Shown: positions 26,679-36,255 of the stretch, piece by piece
Position numbering within the stretch: the first letter of the stretch is position 1
How the letters are laid out: each line of letters begins with the position of its first letter
Made by a program: the position numbers and the translations under genes
The notes under the pieces: generated by a model
What the model was told of the DNA's origin: nothing
Databases searched by the model: none
Seen by the model: the letters and a program-made list of their open reading frames with translations, nothing else
From: JAWKHR01 sp041394725
GTDB lineage: Bacteria > Acidobacteriota > Vicinamibacteria > Vicinamibacterales > SCN-69-37
Direction of reading: 5' to 3'
Assembly: GCA_041394725.1 (NCBI GenBank)
Contig: JAWKHR010000011.1
Span: 62,001-126,000, forward strand
Length of the DNA: 64,000 bases

Positions 26679-29555
26679 ATGGCTGCTGATCCCCGTCAGA
26701 TTCGCCCGTTCCTGCGCGTGGCCCTTCCGGTCGCCGTGGCGGCGGTCCTCGTCTGCGCGGCCCTGATCAACGTGGCGCTGGTCAAGACGTGGCGGCCGGA
26801 GCCGGAGGACGGGGTGCTCTGGGGCCGGCGGGCGGACGGCGTGAACGTCGTCGCGCTGGAGGTGCCGGCCGGCAGCCCGGGCGCCCAGGCGGGGATCGAG
26901 CCGGGCGACCTGCTCATCGCGATCGACGGTCGCGAGGTGACGTCGACGCAGGATGTCATCGACGCGCTGCACGCGGCGGTCGAGGATCAGACGCTCACGT
27001 ACAGCGTGTTGCGCGCCGGCGCGGACGCGCTGCTGCCGGTGCGGCTGCGGCCGATGCCGAGCGTCCCGCACGGGCTGTACTTCTCGCTGGCGCTCGTCGG
27101 GATCCTGGCGGTGGCGGTGGGCGCGTCGGTGCGTCTGCGCCGGCCGAACGACCCGGCGACGCTGCACTTCTTCTGGCTCACGGTCGCCTTCTTCGGCGGC
27201 ATGGCGTTCACGACGAGCGGCCGGCTGGACCGGCTGGACTACTTCTTCTACTGGGCCGACGCGGTCGCGTGGCTGGCGCTGCCGCCGATGTTCCTGCACT
27301 TCGCGCTGGTCTTCCCGGATCGCCCGCAGGCCTGGGTGCGGACCGACGCGGGGCGGGCGCTGGTGCCGCTGTTGTACGTGCCGGCGCTCGTGCTCGGGCT
27401 GTGGCGCGTCTGGCTGATGCTGCGGCTCGACGAGGGCTGGGCGGCGGCCTGGCTGCAGCGGCTGGAGTCGTACGACCTGCTGTACCTCACCGCGTGCCTG
27501 ATCGGCGGCCTGCTGCTGATGGTGCGGGCGCTCACGCGGCTGCGGTCGATGACGGCGCGCCGGCAGCTGCGATGGATCGTCTGGGGGTCGTCGGTCGGCG
27601 CCGTGCCGTTCATCGTGCTGTACGTCGCGCCGTTCCTGCTGGGGCGGACGATCCCGGGCGCGCAGTACACGGCCGTGCTGCTCGGCTGCATCCCGCTCGC
27701 CTTCGCCTCGGCCATCGTGCGCTACCGGCTGATGGACATCGAGGTCATCCTCAAGAAGGCGCTGGTGGTGACCGCGGTCGGGCTGCTGCTGGTGATTCTC
27801 TACGGCGCCACGCTCGAGCTGATGAGCCTGGTCCTCGGCGCCGGCCAGGAGGACGCGGGCAACTTCTGGGCGCTGCTCGCGACGCTGGTCGTCGTGCTCG
27901 TGGCGCCGTGGCTGTGGAACGCGATCCAGGCGGGGCTCGACCGGCTGTACTACCGCGAGCAGTACGACTACCGCCGCGCGCTCGTGGCCTTCGCGCGCGA
28001 GCTGAACGCCGAACTCGACCTGCAGCGTCTGAGCTCGCGCCTGGTCGAGCGCGTGCACGAGACGCTGGGCCTGGACCGCTTCGCGCTGCTGCTGCCGGAT
28101 GCCGACACGGCGCCCGGGCGGTTCACCGCGATCGCCACGGTCGGGTTCACGGACACGACGCCGGTGATTCCGCAGGACTCGTCGCTGTCGGCACGGCTGC
28201 TCGACGGCCAGACCGTGATCGTGGACGACCCGGTGCCGGCGCGCCGGCTGTCGGGCACCGAGGCGGCGGCGTGGCGCGACGCGGGGCTGTACTCCTTCGT
28301 GCCCTGCGTGTCGAAGGCCGGCACGATCGGCGTGCTGGCCGGCGGGCGGCGCCCGCACGGCGAGCCGCTCAGCAGCGAGGACATGGCGCTGCTGGCGGCC
28401 GTCGCGAGCCAGGCCGCGACCGCGCTCGAGAACGCGCGGCTCTACGGCCAGCTCACCAGCAAGGCCAACGAGATCGAGCGCCTCCGCCAGTTCGGCGACA
28501 GCGTCGTCGAGTCGCTGTCGGACGGGCTGTTCGTCGTGGACCTCGAGGATCGGGTCCTGCGCTGGAACCAGCGGATGGAGACGCTCATCGGCGTGGAACG
28601 CGGCCGCGCGCTGGGGCGGCCGCTGTCGCAGCTGTTCGACCGGCCGTTCCTCGAGACGCTGCAGGCGGCGCGGCGCGACGCGCCCGGCGGCACGACGCTC
28701 TACCGGACGCCGCTCTCGACGCCCGGGCCGGATCGGCGGCAGCTGCTGATCAACGCGTCGATCGCGCCGCTCCAGACCGAGGGCGCCCAGGCCGGCTGGA
28801 TCCTCGTGTTCGAGGACATCACCGACCGCGCCAACCTCGAGGAGCAGCTCCGCCTGTCCGAGAAGATGGCGGCGATCGGCCTGCTGGCGGCGGGCGTGGC
28901 CCACGAGGTGAACACGCCGCTGACCGGCATCTCGAGTTTCACCCAGATGCTGCTCGAGCGGTCCGAGCCGGACGACCCGCGCACCCAGCTCCTCGAGAAG
29001 ATCGAGCGCCAGACGTTCCGGGCCGCGAAGATCATCAGCAGCCTGCTCAACCTGGCGCGGCCGTCGGGCGGCGAGATGGGGCCGGTGGACGCCAACGCGA
29101 CCATCGGCGACGTGCTGTCGCTGCTCGAGCACCAGTTCCGCGTCGGCCGCATCCAGGTCCGCAAGGACATCGCGCCGGGCGGCGTGGTCGTCCGCGGCGT
29201 CGAGTACAAGCTCCAGCAGGTGTTCCTGAACCTGTTCCTCAACGCGCGCGACGCGATGCCGCGCGGGGGATGGCTGTCGATTGCCACGCGGGTCGAGGAC
29301 GGCGAGGCCGTCATCGAGGTGGCCGACACCGGCGTCGGCATCCCGTCCGAACAGCTCGCGCGCATCTACGACCCGTTCTTCACGACCAAGCCGGAGGGCC
29401 GGGGCACGGGCCTCGGGCTGTCGGTGACCTACGGCATCGTCCAGGAGCACGGCGGGCGGCTGACGTGCGACAGCCGCATCGGCGAGGGCACGCGGTTCCA
29501 GCTGGTGCTGCCACTCGCGGAGCAGGCGTCGGCCGGACGCGCCGCGCGGACCTAG
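26679..29555 (+). CDS. Membrane sensor histidine kinase with PDZ, GAF and PAS domains (NtrB-like)
   Basis: A 958-aa protein. Order: helix (about 15-35), PDZ domain (ALEVPAGSPGAQAGIEPGDLLIAIDGREV, about 60-90), about seven membrane helices (about 125-400), GAF (about 430-585), PAS (IERLRQFGDSVVESLSDGLFVVD, about 595-715), HisKA with the phosphoacceptor in AAGVAHEVNTPLTGI (about 740-754), and HATPase_c with N-box FLNARDAMP, ADTGVGIP and GTGLGLSVTYGIV. It is coupled to a sigma-54 response regulator 30 nt downstream, so a two-component system is clear. The PDZ domain suggests it senses a protein or envelope signal. A GTG at 26655 is an alternative start. Confidence 0.92.
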   Translation: MAADPRQIRPFLRVALPVAVAAVLVCAALINVALVKTWRPEPEDGVLWGRRADGVNVVALEVPAGSPGAQAGIEPGDLLIAIDGREVTSTQDVIDALHAAVEDQTLTYSVLRAGADALLPVRLRPMPSVPHGLYFSLALVGILAVAVGASVRLRRPNDPATLHFFWLTVAFFGGMAFTTSGRLDRLDYFFYWADAVAWLALPPMFLHFALVFPDRPQAWVRTDAGRALVPLLYVPALVLGLWRVWLMLRLDEGWAAAWLQRLESYDLLYLTACLIGGLLLMVRALTRLRSMTARRQLRWIVWGSSVGAVPFIVLYVAPFLLGRTIPGAQYTAVLLGCIPLAFASAIVRYRLMDIEVILKKALVVTAVGLLLVILYGATLELMSLVLGAGQEDAGNFWALLATLVVVLVAPWLWNAIQAGLDRLYYREQYDYRRALVAFARELNAELDLQRLSSRLVERVHETLGLDRFALLLPDADTAPGRFTAIATVGFTDTTPVIPQDSSLSARLLDGQTVIVDDPVPARRLSGTEAAAWRDAGLYSFVPCVSKAGTIGVLAGGRRPHGEPLSSEDMALLAAVASQAATALENARLYGQLTSKANEIERLRQFGDSVVESLSDGLFVVDLEDRVLRWNQRMETLIGVERGRALGRPLSQLFDRPFLETLQAARRDAPGGTTLYRTPLSTPGPDRRQLLINASIAPLQTEGAQAGWILVFEDITDRANLEEQLRLSEKMAAIGLLAAGVAHEVNTPLTGISSFTQMLLERSEPDDPRTQLLEKIERQTFRAAKIISSLLNLARPSGGEMGPVDANATIGDVLSLLEHQFRVGRIQVRKDIAPGGVVVRGVEYKLQQVFLNLFLNARDAMPRGGWLSIATRVEDGEAVIEVADTGVGIPSEQLARIYDPFFTTKPEGRGTGLGLSVTYGIVQEHGGRLTCDSRIGEGTRFQLVLPLAEQASAGRAART

Positions 29556-29585
29556 GGCCACGGCGAAGGCGCCAGACGAGGGGGC

Positions 29586-31040
29586 ATGGCAGAGACCAAG
29601 GCATCCGTCCTGATCATCGACGACGAGGAGATCATCCGCGAGGCGCTCGAGGCGCTGCTCGTCGCGGAGGGCTTCGACGTCGCGACCGGCGCGACCGCCG
29701 CCGAGGGGCTCGCGCGCCTCGCCGACCGGCCGTTCGACGTCGTGCTGCTCGACCTGATGCTGCCGGATCGCAACGGCCTCGATGTCCTCGACGACATCCG
29801 CCGGCTGGACGACGAGCTGCCGGTCGTGATGATCACGGCCTACGGCACGATCGAGAGCGCCGTGGCGGCGACCAAGCAGGGCGCCTTCCACTACTTCCCG
29901 AAGCCGTTCAAGAACGACGAGGTGCTGCTCGTCATCCGCAACGCCGTCGAGCGGCGGCGGCTGGTCCGGGAGAACCGCGACCTGCGCGACCAGCTGCGCG
30001 CCGGCGCGCACCGGTTCGACGAGATCATCGGCGGCAGCCCGCGCATGAAGGCCGTCTACGACCTGATCGCCCGCGCCGCGCCCAGCCGCGCGACCGTGCT
30101 GATCCAGGGCGACAGCGGCACCGGGAAGGAGCTGGTCGCGCGCGCCTTCCATCGCCGATCGGCCCGCGCCGACCGGCCGTTCATCACCGTCAACTCCGGC
30201 AACCTCCCGCCCGACCTGCTCGAGTCGAACCTCTTCGGCCACGTGAAGGGCGCGTTCACCGGCGCCGTCTACCCGAAGAAGGGCCTGTTCGAGGTCGCCG
30301 ACAAGGGCACGATCTTCTTCGACGAGATCGGCAACATCCCGGCCGACACGCAGGCCAAGCTGCTGCGCGTGATCCAGGAGCGCGAGTTCATGCGGCTCGG
30401 CGGGACCGAGACGATCAAGGTGGACGTCCGGATCATCGCCGCGACCAACGTGGACCTGCGCGCGATGACGAAAACGGGCGGATTCCGCGAGGACCTGTAC
30501 TACCGCCTCAACGTGATCACGGTGCCGCTGCCGTCGCTCGCCGAGCGGAAGGACGACATCCCGCTGCTCGTGCAGCACTTCCTCGACAAGTTCGCCGAGG
30601 AGAGCCACAAGGCGGGCCTGCTGCTCACGCCCGCGGCGCTCGACCGGCTCATGTCGTACGACTGGCCCGGCAACGTCCGCGAGCTGGAGAACGTCATCGA
30701 GCGCGCGGTCGTCCTCTGCGGCGAGCGCGAGATCGACGTGGACCTGATTCCCGACCACGTCAGCCCCAACCCGGTCGCGCCCGCGCCCGAGGTGTCCATC
30801 CCGGTCGAGGGCATCCACTTCCGCGAGGTCATCATCGGCCACGAACGGCGCTACATCGAAGCCGCGCTCGAGGCGGCCGGCGGCGTCCAGAAGAAGGCCG
30901 CCGAGCTGCTGCACATCAAGCCGACCACCCTCAACGAGATGATCAAGCGCTACGACATCCGGGCCGGGCGGCGCCGCGGCGCCAGCGGCGACGCCGACGA
31001 GGCCGAGGTCGGCGAGCTCTCGCGCACCGGCGAGCAGTAG
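29586..31040 (+). CDS. Sigma-54-dependent response regulator (NtrC family)
   Basis: A 484-aa protein: receiver domain with DD (residues 13-14), phospho-Asp in VVLLDLMLPD (about 57) and Lys in YFPKPF. The AAA+ domain has Walker A GDSGTGKE, the sigma-54 contact loop GAFTGA and Walker B GTIFFDEIG, plus RLNVITVPLPSL and YDWPGNVRELENVIERA. The C-terminal Fis-type helix-turn-helix is AAGGVQKKAAELLHIKPTTLNEMIKRY. It activates sigma-54 promoters when phosphorylated by its kinase. Target genes are not identified in the window. Confidence 0.95.
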   Translation: MAETKASVLIIDDEEIIREALEALLVAEGFDVATGATAAEGLARLADRPFDVVLLDLMLPDRNGLDVLDDIRRLDDELPVVMITAYGTIESAVAATKQGAFHYFPKPFKNDEVLLVIRNAVERRRLVRENRDLRDQLRAGAHRFDEIIGGSPRMKAVYDLIARAAPSRATVLIQGDSGTGKELVARAFHRRSARADRPFITVNSGNLPPDLLESNLFGHVKGAFTGAVYPKKGLFEVADKGTIFFDEIGNIPADTQAKLLRVIQEREFMRLGGTETIKVDVRIIAATNVDLRAMTKTGGFREDLYYRLNVITVPLPSLAERKDDIPLLVQHFLDKFAEESHKAGLLLTPAALDRLMSYDWPGNVRELENVIERAVVLCGEREIDVDLIPDHVSPNPVAPAPEVSIPVEGIHFREVIIGHERRYIEAALEAAGGVQKKAAELLHIKPTTLNEMIKRYDIRAGRRRGASGDADEAEVGELSRTGEQ

Positions 31041-31052
31041 ACGTCCCCCGGC

Positions 31053-32249
31053 ATGCGTCCGTTCCTTCCCGCCCGCGTGCTGGCCGCCTGGGCGGCGGCG
31101 CTGCTCTTCGTCTGCCTGCTGATCGGCCTGACCGGCTTCACGAGCGAGGACCCGGATTCCGCGCTCCATGCGGCGCTCTCGGCGCGTCTGGCCGAGTTGC
31201 CCGTCGCACAATGGATCGCCCCGGAATGGTGGGGCGAGTGGGACAGCGAAGGCCTCTACCGCGAGCATCCGGCGGGGATCTTCCTCGTGCCCGTACTGCT
31301 CGCCCAGGCGGGCGTTCCCGCGGTGCAGGCGTCCTACATGGTGGGCGTCGCGGCGGGCCTCGCCGCGCTGCTGCTCCTCGGCACGCTCGTCACCCGCGTG
31401 GCCGGACCCGCGGCCGGCTGGGCCGTGCTGAGCCTGCTGCAGGTCATGCCGGTCGCCTTCATCTTCCGCATCCGCGCCAACCACGAGTACCCCATGCTCG
31501 TGTGCCTGCTGCTCGCTCTGGTCGCGATCGACGGCGTCCAGCGATCGTGGAAGTGGGCGCCGGTCCTGGCGGTGGCGCTGACGACGGCGCTGCTCGTCAA
31601 GGGCGCCTTCATCGTGCTGGTCCTGGCCGGCGCCGGGCTGTGGATCCTCGTGGACCCGGCGCGACGGCGGGCCTCGCTCGCGCGACTCGCTCTGGCCCTG
31701 GCGCTCAGCGCGGGCGTCGTGGCAGTCGTCGCGTGGGCGTACGACCTCGCGTACCTGCACGCGACCGGGCAGCGGTTCTGGTGGCCGTACTGGCAGCGGC
31801 AGATGGGACCGCTCGAGGTGGCCACGCCGTTCGACAATGCCGCGATGCTGGCGTCCCACATGGGCTTCTACCTGGTGCGCCTGCTGTGGCACCCCGCGCC
31901 GTGGAGCCTGGCCATCGCCGGCGCCGTCTGGGTCTGGCGGGGCCGGCTGCGGGACGTCTGGCGCGGCGCGTCACCGGGCGCGCGGCGCGGCGTGGTCTTC
32001 GCGCTGGGGTTCGCGGCGGCGTCGGTGGTGATTCTCAGTCCGGCGAGCCGGTTCGCGGAGCGCTACGCGTTCTCCGCGTCGTTCGCGGTGGGGACGTGCG
32101 GCGCGGTCGTGGCGCTCGCGCTGTGGCCGCGCCTCGGCGCGTGGCTCGAACGGCAGCACCAGGCGCGTCCGGCGCTGCCGGTCTGGATCTGGACCGCGCT
32201 CATGCTGGCCCGGCTCGTCGTCGGGCCGCTGCTGCCGCGCGTGCAGTAG
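31053..32249 (+). CDS. GT39/ArnT-like membrane glycosyltransferase
   Basis: A 398-aa polytopic protein (about 10 helices) with the acidic first loop FTSEDPDSALHAALSARL (about 29-46) that carries the DE/DxD-type catalytic site of dolichyl-phosphate-mannose/ArnT-like transferases. The next periplasmic loop IAPEWWGEWDSEGLYREHPAG is typical. Such enzymes move a sugar from a polyprenyl-phosphate carrier to an envelope acceptor. It follows the response regulator by 12 nt and converges with the glycosyltransferase operon on the other strand, 8 nt apart. Confidence 0.8.
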   Translation: MRPFLPARVLAAWAAALLFVCLLIGLTGFTSEDPDSALHAALSARLAELPVAQWIAPEWWGEWDSEGLYREHPAGIFLVPVLLAQAGVPAVQASYMVGVAAGLAALLLLGTLVTRVAGPAAGWAVLSLLQVMPVAFIFRIRANHEYPMLVCLLLALVAIDGVQRSWKWAPVLAVALTTALLVKGAFIVLVLAGAGLWILVDPARRRASLARLALALALSAGVVAVVAWAYDLAYLHATGQRFWWPYWQRQMGPLEVATPFDNAAMLASHMGFYLVRLLWHPAPWSLAIAGAVWVWRGRLRDVWRGASPGARRGVVFALGFAAASVVILSPASRFAERYAFSASFAVGTCGAVVALALWPRLGAWLERQHQARPALPVWIWTALMLARLVVGPLLPRVQ

Positions 32250-32257
32250 GGCGAGGC

Positions 32258-33922
32258 CTACTCGCCGCCCTTCGATCCGCCCGACCCGCCGCGCCCGCCC
32301 GACCGCCGGCCACGCTGGCCGCGGCGGCCGGACGACCGGCGGCGGCCATCGCCGCCCGCAGCCGAGCCCTCGCGCCGCGATCCGCCGTCGCCGCCGGATG
32401 CCGATCCCTCCCGGCGGGAGCCGCCGTCTCCGCCGGATGACGATCCCTCGCGCCGCGGTCCGCCGCCACCCGGCGCGCCATCGCGGCGCGGTCCGCCACC
32501 GCCGGATCCGCCGCGGCGGCGCCCCGATCGGCGGACGCGCAACGGCCCCCCGGACGGCCGGTCGCCTCGCGGGCGATCGCCACGGGGGTGGTCGCCGCGG
32601 GGACGGTCGCCGCGGGGGCGGTCGCGATCGCCGTCATGTTCACGCTCCGGAGTCCCGCCGGCCGCGCGGTCGTGCACCGTGGGCGGCCGGACCCGGTTCA
32701 GCATCCGCTCGTACTTCGAGATGATCGTGCTCCAGCGGTAGTGCTCGTTCACGTACTGCTGGCCGTTGCGCGCCATGGCCGCGCGCAGGTCCGCGTCGCC
32801 CATCAGCAGCTTCAGGCCCTCGACGAACTCCCACCGGTCCGCGTAGAACAGCCCCGCGTGGCTGCGGAGGCAGTGATCCACCAGCACCTCGGACCGCGCG
32901 TTGGCCAGCACCGGCGTGCCGACCGCGAACGCCTCGAGCGCCAGCAGCGACAGGCTCTCGTGCGGCGAGGGCACGACCACGACCGTCGCGGCCTCGAGCG
33001 CGTGGAGGCGCTCCTCGTCCGGCAGCATGCCGGCGAACCGCACGTGCGGGTCGTCGGGCAACGGCATCAGCTTGGCGCCCATCAGGACGAGGTTGGTCGT
33101 GCCGCCCTCGCCCAGGTAGGTCTGGAAGTACTCGAACAGCTCCTCGCAGCCCTTGCCGGGATCGATCCGGCCGCCGTAGAGGATGAACGGGTCGTGCAGC
33201 CGGTGCCGGCGGCGGAACGCGTTCGCAGCGCCCTCGATATGCGGTGCGAGCGGCTCGCGGCTGGCGGGTCCGGGCACGGGCTCCGCCGATCGCCCGCCGC
33301 CCGCCTGTCCCTCTGGCAGGTCCACGCCGCAGCCGACGACGTCCTCGACGAGGGCGCGGAGCCGGAACCGGTCGCTGACGAAGCGACGCTCGACGTCGGT
33401 GTTCCACACGAGGCCGGCGGCGGCGGAGAAGACGTCCTCATAGAGGCCGAGCCGGATCGCGGGCTCGTCGTGCGCGGTCGGCACGAGCAGGCTCTTGTGC
33501 GGCGCCACGCGCAGGCCCATCACGGTGGGCGCGTAGAGGTAGGTGAAGAAGATGAGCGCGTCGTACTGCTGGTGCTGCCGTTCCAGGTAGTCCACCAGGC
33601 CGGGGGACCACGGCCCCTGCTGCTTCAGCCACTCCATCTCGTCCTGCCGGGTGTGCCGGTGCGTGAAGATCCAGTCGGAATAGCGGTTGAACTCCTCCAG
33701 GTCGCGCGTGCGGCTGGTGGGGAAGCGCCGGACGGTCACCCCGCGCAGGCGGTCCGTGCCTTCCGGGTAGGCGTTCTCCCAGGTGATGTAGTCGCGCGCG
33801 CAGGTGGTGATCACGTCCACCTGGTGCCGCTGCGCCATCCGTTCGGCGATCAGGCGGCAGTGGTACTCGGATCCCCCGAGGATTTCCGTGCCGTAGCGTT
33901 GGACGATGAAGGCGATTTTCAT
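32258..33922 (-). CDS. GT4-type glycosyltransferase with a long RGD/RGG-rich tail
   Basis: A 554-aa protein. Residues 1-415 are a GT-B glycosyltransferase: nucleotide-sugar site IDPGKGCEELFEYF (about 252-265) and the acidic motif PSPHESLSLLALEAF (about 315-329). A ~130-residue low-complexity tail follows: RPRGDRPRGDHPRGD-type repeats (about 430-455), then RREGS/GGDGGS repeats and a basic RRSSGRRGQRGRRSGG end. The tail is unusual for this family. It is last in a seven-gene operon, 3 nt after the preceding gene, and its core is a paralogue of the 36252-37535 protein (MK-AI-VQRYG start in both). Confidence 0.88.
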   Translation of the reverse strand: MKIAFIVQRYGTEILGGSEYHCRLIAERMAQRHQVDVITTCARDYITWENAYPEGTDRLRGVTVRRFPTSRTRDLEEFNRYSDWIFTHRHTRQDEMEWLKQQGPWSPGLVDYLERQHQQYDALIFFTYLYAPTVMGLRVAPHKSLLVPTAHDEPAIRLGLYEDVFSAAAGLVWNTDVERRFVSDRFRLRALVEDVVGCGVDLPEGQAGGGRSAEPVPGPASREPLAPHIEGAANAFRRRHRLHDPFILYGGRIDPGKGCEELFEYFQTYLGEGGTTNLVLMGAKLMPLPDDPHVRFAGMLPDEERLHALEAATVVVVPSPHESLSLLALEAFAVGTPVLANARSEVLVDHCLRSHAGLFYADRWEFVEGLKLLMGDADLRAAMARNGQQYVNEHYRWSTIISKYERMLNRVRPPTVHDRAAGGTPEREHDGDRDRPRGDRPRGDHPRGDRPRGDRPSGGPLRVRRSGRRRGGSGGGGPRRDGAPGGGGPRREGSSSGGDGGSRREGSASGGDGGSRREGSAAGGDGRRRSSGRRGQRGRRSGGRGGSGGSKGGE

Positions 33923-33925
33923 GGG

Positions 33926-34987
33926 TCAGACCGCCGCGAGCAGCGCCTCGAGTCCCGGCTCGAGGCGTTCGCGGCTGAACTCGGCGGCGCGTGCGCGCTC
34001 GCCGGCGATGACGGCGTCGCGGAGCGGCTGGTCGTAGACCAGCGCGCCCAGCAGTTCCGCCGCCTGTTCGAGATCCTTGGGGGTGAAGCAGACGCCCGCG
34101 CCGCCGAGCGTCTCGGGCACGGCCGCCGCGCCGTAGGCGAGGACCGGCACGTCCATCGACATCGCCTCGACGAGCGGCACGCAGAAGCCCTCGTGCTCGC
34201 TCAGCGACACGTAGGCGTGGGCGTGGCGGTAGTAGGCCGCCAGCTCCCGGTCCGGCACCGGACCGGTGAACCAGAAGCGGTCGGGCAGCATCCGGTACTC
34301 GGCGACCAGCGCGCGGACGGCGGCGTGGTAGTGCGGCACCGCGTCGTACCGGCCGACGAAGATGAACCGGTAGAACGAGTCCACGTACCGCTTGTAGTGC
34401 TCGGCCAGCCGGATGTGGTCCTCGATCTTCTTGTTCGGCGCGATCCGGCCGACGAACAGGATGTTGCACAGGCCGTCGGTGAGCGTGCGCTCGAGCGCCG
34501 GCACGGGCGGCGCCTCGCGCAGGCGCGCCGTGTCGACGAGGATCGGCAGCACCCCGGTGCGGGGGAAGCCCATCGACTCGAGCGCCTCGCGGTTGTACTC
34601 CGAGACGCCCAGCGCCAGGTCGGTGCGGTCGGCCAGCGTCGCCACCTCCTGCCGCCCGAGCATCGCCAGCCGGGCGATGCCCGGGTCGAACGGTGCGAAG
34701 AAATGCGGCGGGGTGACGTTGTGGTAGTGCAGCACGCGCGCGCCGGGCAGCCGGCCGAAGGCCTCGGTCATCGGCGAGGCGATCGCGAAATGGAAGATCG
34801 TCACGTCCGCCCGCCGCGATGCCGGGTCGTGCCAGGGGCGCGCCTCGCCGGCCAGGTCCTCGTCGATGGTCAGCGCGAAGATGTCGGACTCGTGTCCCCA
34901 GCCCCGGAACACGTCGCGGATGCGCCGCGCGTTGTCGCCGACGGCGTCGCCGCGGTGCGCCGCCGGGATCCACTGGTGGACGATCAC
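33926..34987 (-). CDS. GT4-type glycosyltransferase
   Basis: A 353-aa GT-B enzyme: N-terminal VHQWIPAAHRGDAVGDNARRIRDVFRGWGHESDIF, NILFVGRIAPNKKIEDHI (about 183-200) for the nucleotide-sugar, and SLSEHEGFCVPLVEAMSMDVPVLAY (about 265-289) with the E-x7-E motif. GTG 34987 overlaps the upstream stop (GTGA), which fixes the start. It resembles the next upstream protein closely in architecture (EHEGFCVPL in both), so the two are probably sequential transferases of the same polymer. Donor and acceptor are unknown. Confidence 0.9.
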   Translation of the reverse strand: MIVHQWIPAAHRGDAVGDNARRIRDVFRGWGHESDIFALTIDEDLAGEARPWHDPASRRADVTIFHFAIASPMTEAFGRLPGARVLHYHNVTPPHFFAPFDPGIARLAMLGRQEVATLADRTDLALGVSEYNREALESMGFPRTGVLPILVDTARLREAPPVPALERTLTDGLCNILFVGRIAPNKKIEDHIRLAEHYKRYVDSFYRFIFVGRYDAVPHYHAAVRALVAEYRMLPDRFWFTGPVPDRELAAYYRHAHAYVSLSEHEGFCVPLVEAMSMDVPVLAYGAAAVPETLGGAGVCFTPKDLEQAAELLGALVYDQPLRDAVIAGERARAAEFSRERLEPGLEALLAAV

Positions 34988-36255
34988 GCCCGGTGCCCCA
35001 GGTCCGCCACCGGCGCGCCCTCGTCGGGCGCGACCGGCAGGGCCTTGAACGCGCCGGGCCGCGTGAGCCGCAGCGCCTCCAGCTCGTCGGCGAGCCGGAA
35101 CTGGCGCCAGAAGTCGTAGGCCACCGCCGGCGCCGGCTGCCGGGGGCCGTCGAGCACGCGGCCGACGACGTCGATCACCATCCCGTCGAAGTCGCGCGCG
35201 CGGAGCCGCGCGAGCGCGGCGTCCTGCGCGGCGACGATCCGCGCCTCCACCCCGGCGTCCGACAGCACCCCGTGCATGAGCGCCGCCACGAGCGCCGGAT
35301 CGCGCGTCTCGTAGAGCAGGCCGCCGCCGTCCATCGTGTCCGGCACGGCGGTGGCCGCGAACGCCAGGACCGGCACCTGCTTGTGGAACGCCTCGATGAG
35401 CGGCACGCAGAAGCCCTCGTGCTCGCTCGCGCAGAGGAAGAGATCCGCGACGTCGTAGAGCGCCGTCAGTTCCTCGTTCGTCACCTGGCCCAGCACCTCG
35501 ACGTGCCGCACGCCCAGCCGCGCGATGAGCCCCTGGATCTGCGCGAGGTACGCCTCGAACCCGCCGTAGGCGCCGGCGAGCAGCAGCCGGGCCCGCGGGT
35601 TGTAGCGGGTCTGGTAGGCGTGGAAGTACCGGATCACGTTGTCCGGCCGCTTGTTCGGCACCAGGCGCCCGACGAACAGCACGTTCGTCCAGTCGTCGTC
35701 GTACGCGGCGAGCGGTCGCGGGTCCGGCGCCACGTCGAGGTGCGCGAAGCCCGGCACGACCGGCAGCACCGCCGTACGCTCGAACCCCGCGGCCTCGAGC
35801 TCGCGGCGGTTGAACTCGGAATCGCCCAGGGCCAGGTCGCACCGCGACCGGTAGGGCAGCAGCTCGCGCCGGCCGTGGAAGCACTGGCGCACGAGCTGGT
35901 CGTGCACGCCGAGGAAGTACTCCGGCGGCGTGATGTTGTGGTAGATGAGCACCATCCGGCACGGCAGCGCGAACGCCGTGCGCGAGGCCCGCGATCCCAG
36001 CGAGAAGTGGTGGATGAGCAGGTCGTCCGGCCGCGCGGACGGGACGAAGTCCCGGTAGTCGATCGTCAGGTCCTCGAGCCGCGGATCCGCGGTCTCGACG
36101 ATGATCTCGGACTCGTAGCCGGCCGCGCGGAGCGCGCGCCGGATGCCGAGCACCTCATGCCCGATCGCGTCGCCGTAGCCCAGCGTCGCCAGGACCTGGT
36201 GGACGCGCGGGCGCGTCGCGATCGGCCCGGTCCCGGTCGGGCGCGCCGCCGTCAT
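34984..36255 (-). CDS. GT4-type glycosyltransferase
   Basis: A 423-aa GT-B enzyme: N-terminal RVHQVLATLGYGDAIGHEVLGIRRALRAAGYESEI, YHNITPPEYF (about 108-117), NVLFVGRLVPNKRPDNVIRYF (about 185-205), and CASEHEGFCVPLIEAFHKQVPVLAF (about 272-296). ATG 36255 is fixed by the ATGA overlap with the preceding gene. The C-terminal ~70 residues after VIDVVGRVL extend beyond the usual family end and are Pro/Asp-rich. It is co-translated with its two glycosyltransferase neighbours. Confidence 0.9.
   Translation of the reverse strand: MTAARPTGTGPIATRPRVHQVLATLGYGDAIGHEVLGIRRALRAAGYESEIIVETADPRLEDLTIDYRDFVPSARPDDLLIHHFSLGSRASRTAFALPCRMVLIYHNITPPEYFLGVHDQLVRQCFHGRRELLPYRSRCDLALGDSEFNRRELEAAGFERTAVLPVVPGFAHLDVAPDPRPLAAYDDDWTNVLFVGRLVPNKRPDNVIRYFHAYQTRYNPRARLLLAGAYGGFEAYLAQIQGLIARLGVRHVEVLGQVTNEELTALYDVADLFLCASEHEGFCVPLIEAFHKQVPVLAFAATAVPDTMDGGGLLYETRDPALVAALMHGVLSDAGVEARIVAAQDAALARLRARDFDGMVIDVVGRVLDGPRQPAPAVAYDFWRQFRLADELEALRLTRPGAFKALPVAPDEGAPVADLGHRA

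Noticed and set aside
26658..31892. Very long minus-strand open frame (over 1,700 codons) opposite the sensor kinase, response regulator and GT39 gene
   Set aside because: It is the complement of three clear genes in high-GC DNA, where antisense frames stay open by composition. The product is Arg/His/Gln-rich with no domain, and it crosses gene boundaries.
26789..32440. Plus-strand open frame of over 1,800 codons
   Set aside because: Frame-shifted shadow of the kinase, regulator and GT39 genes; Arg/Ala/Gly-rich with no motifs.
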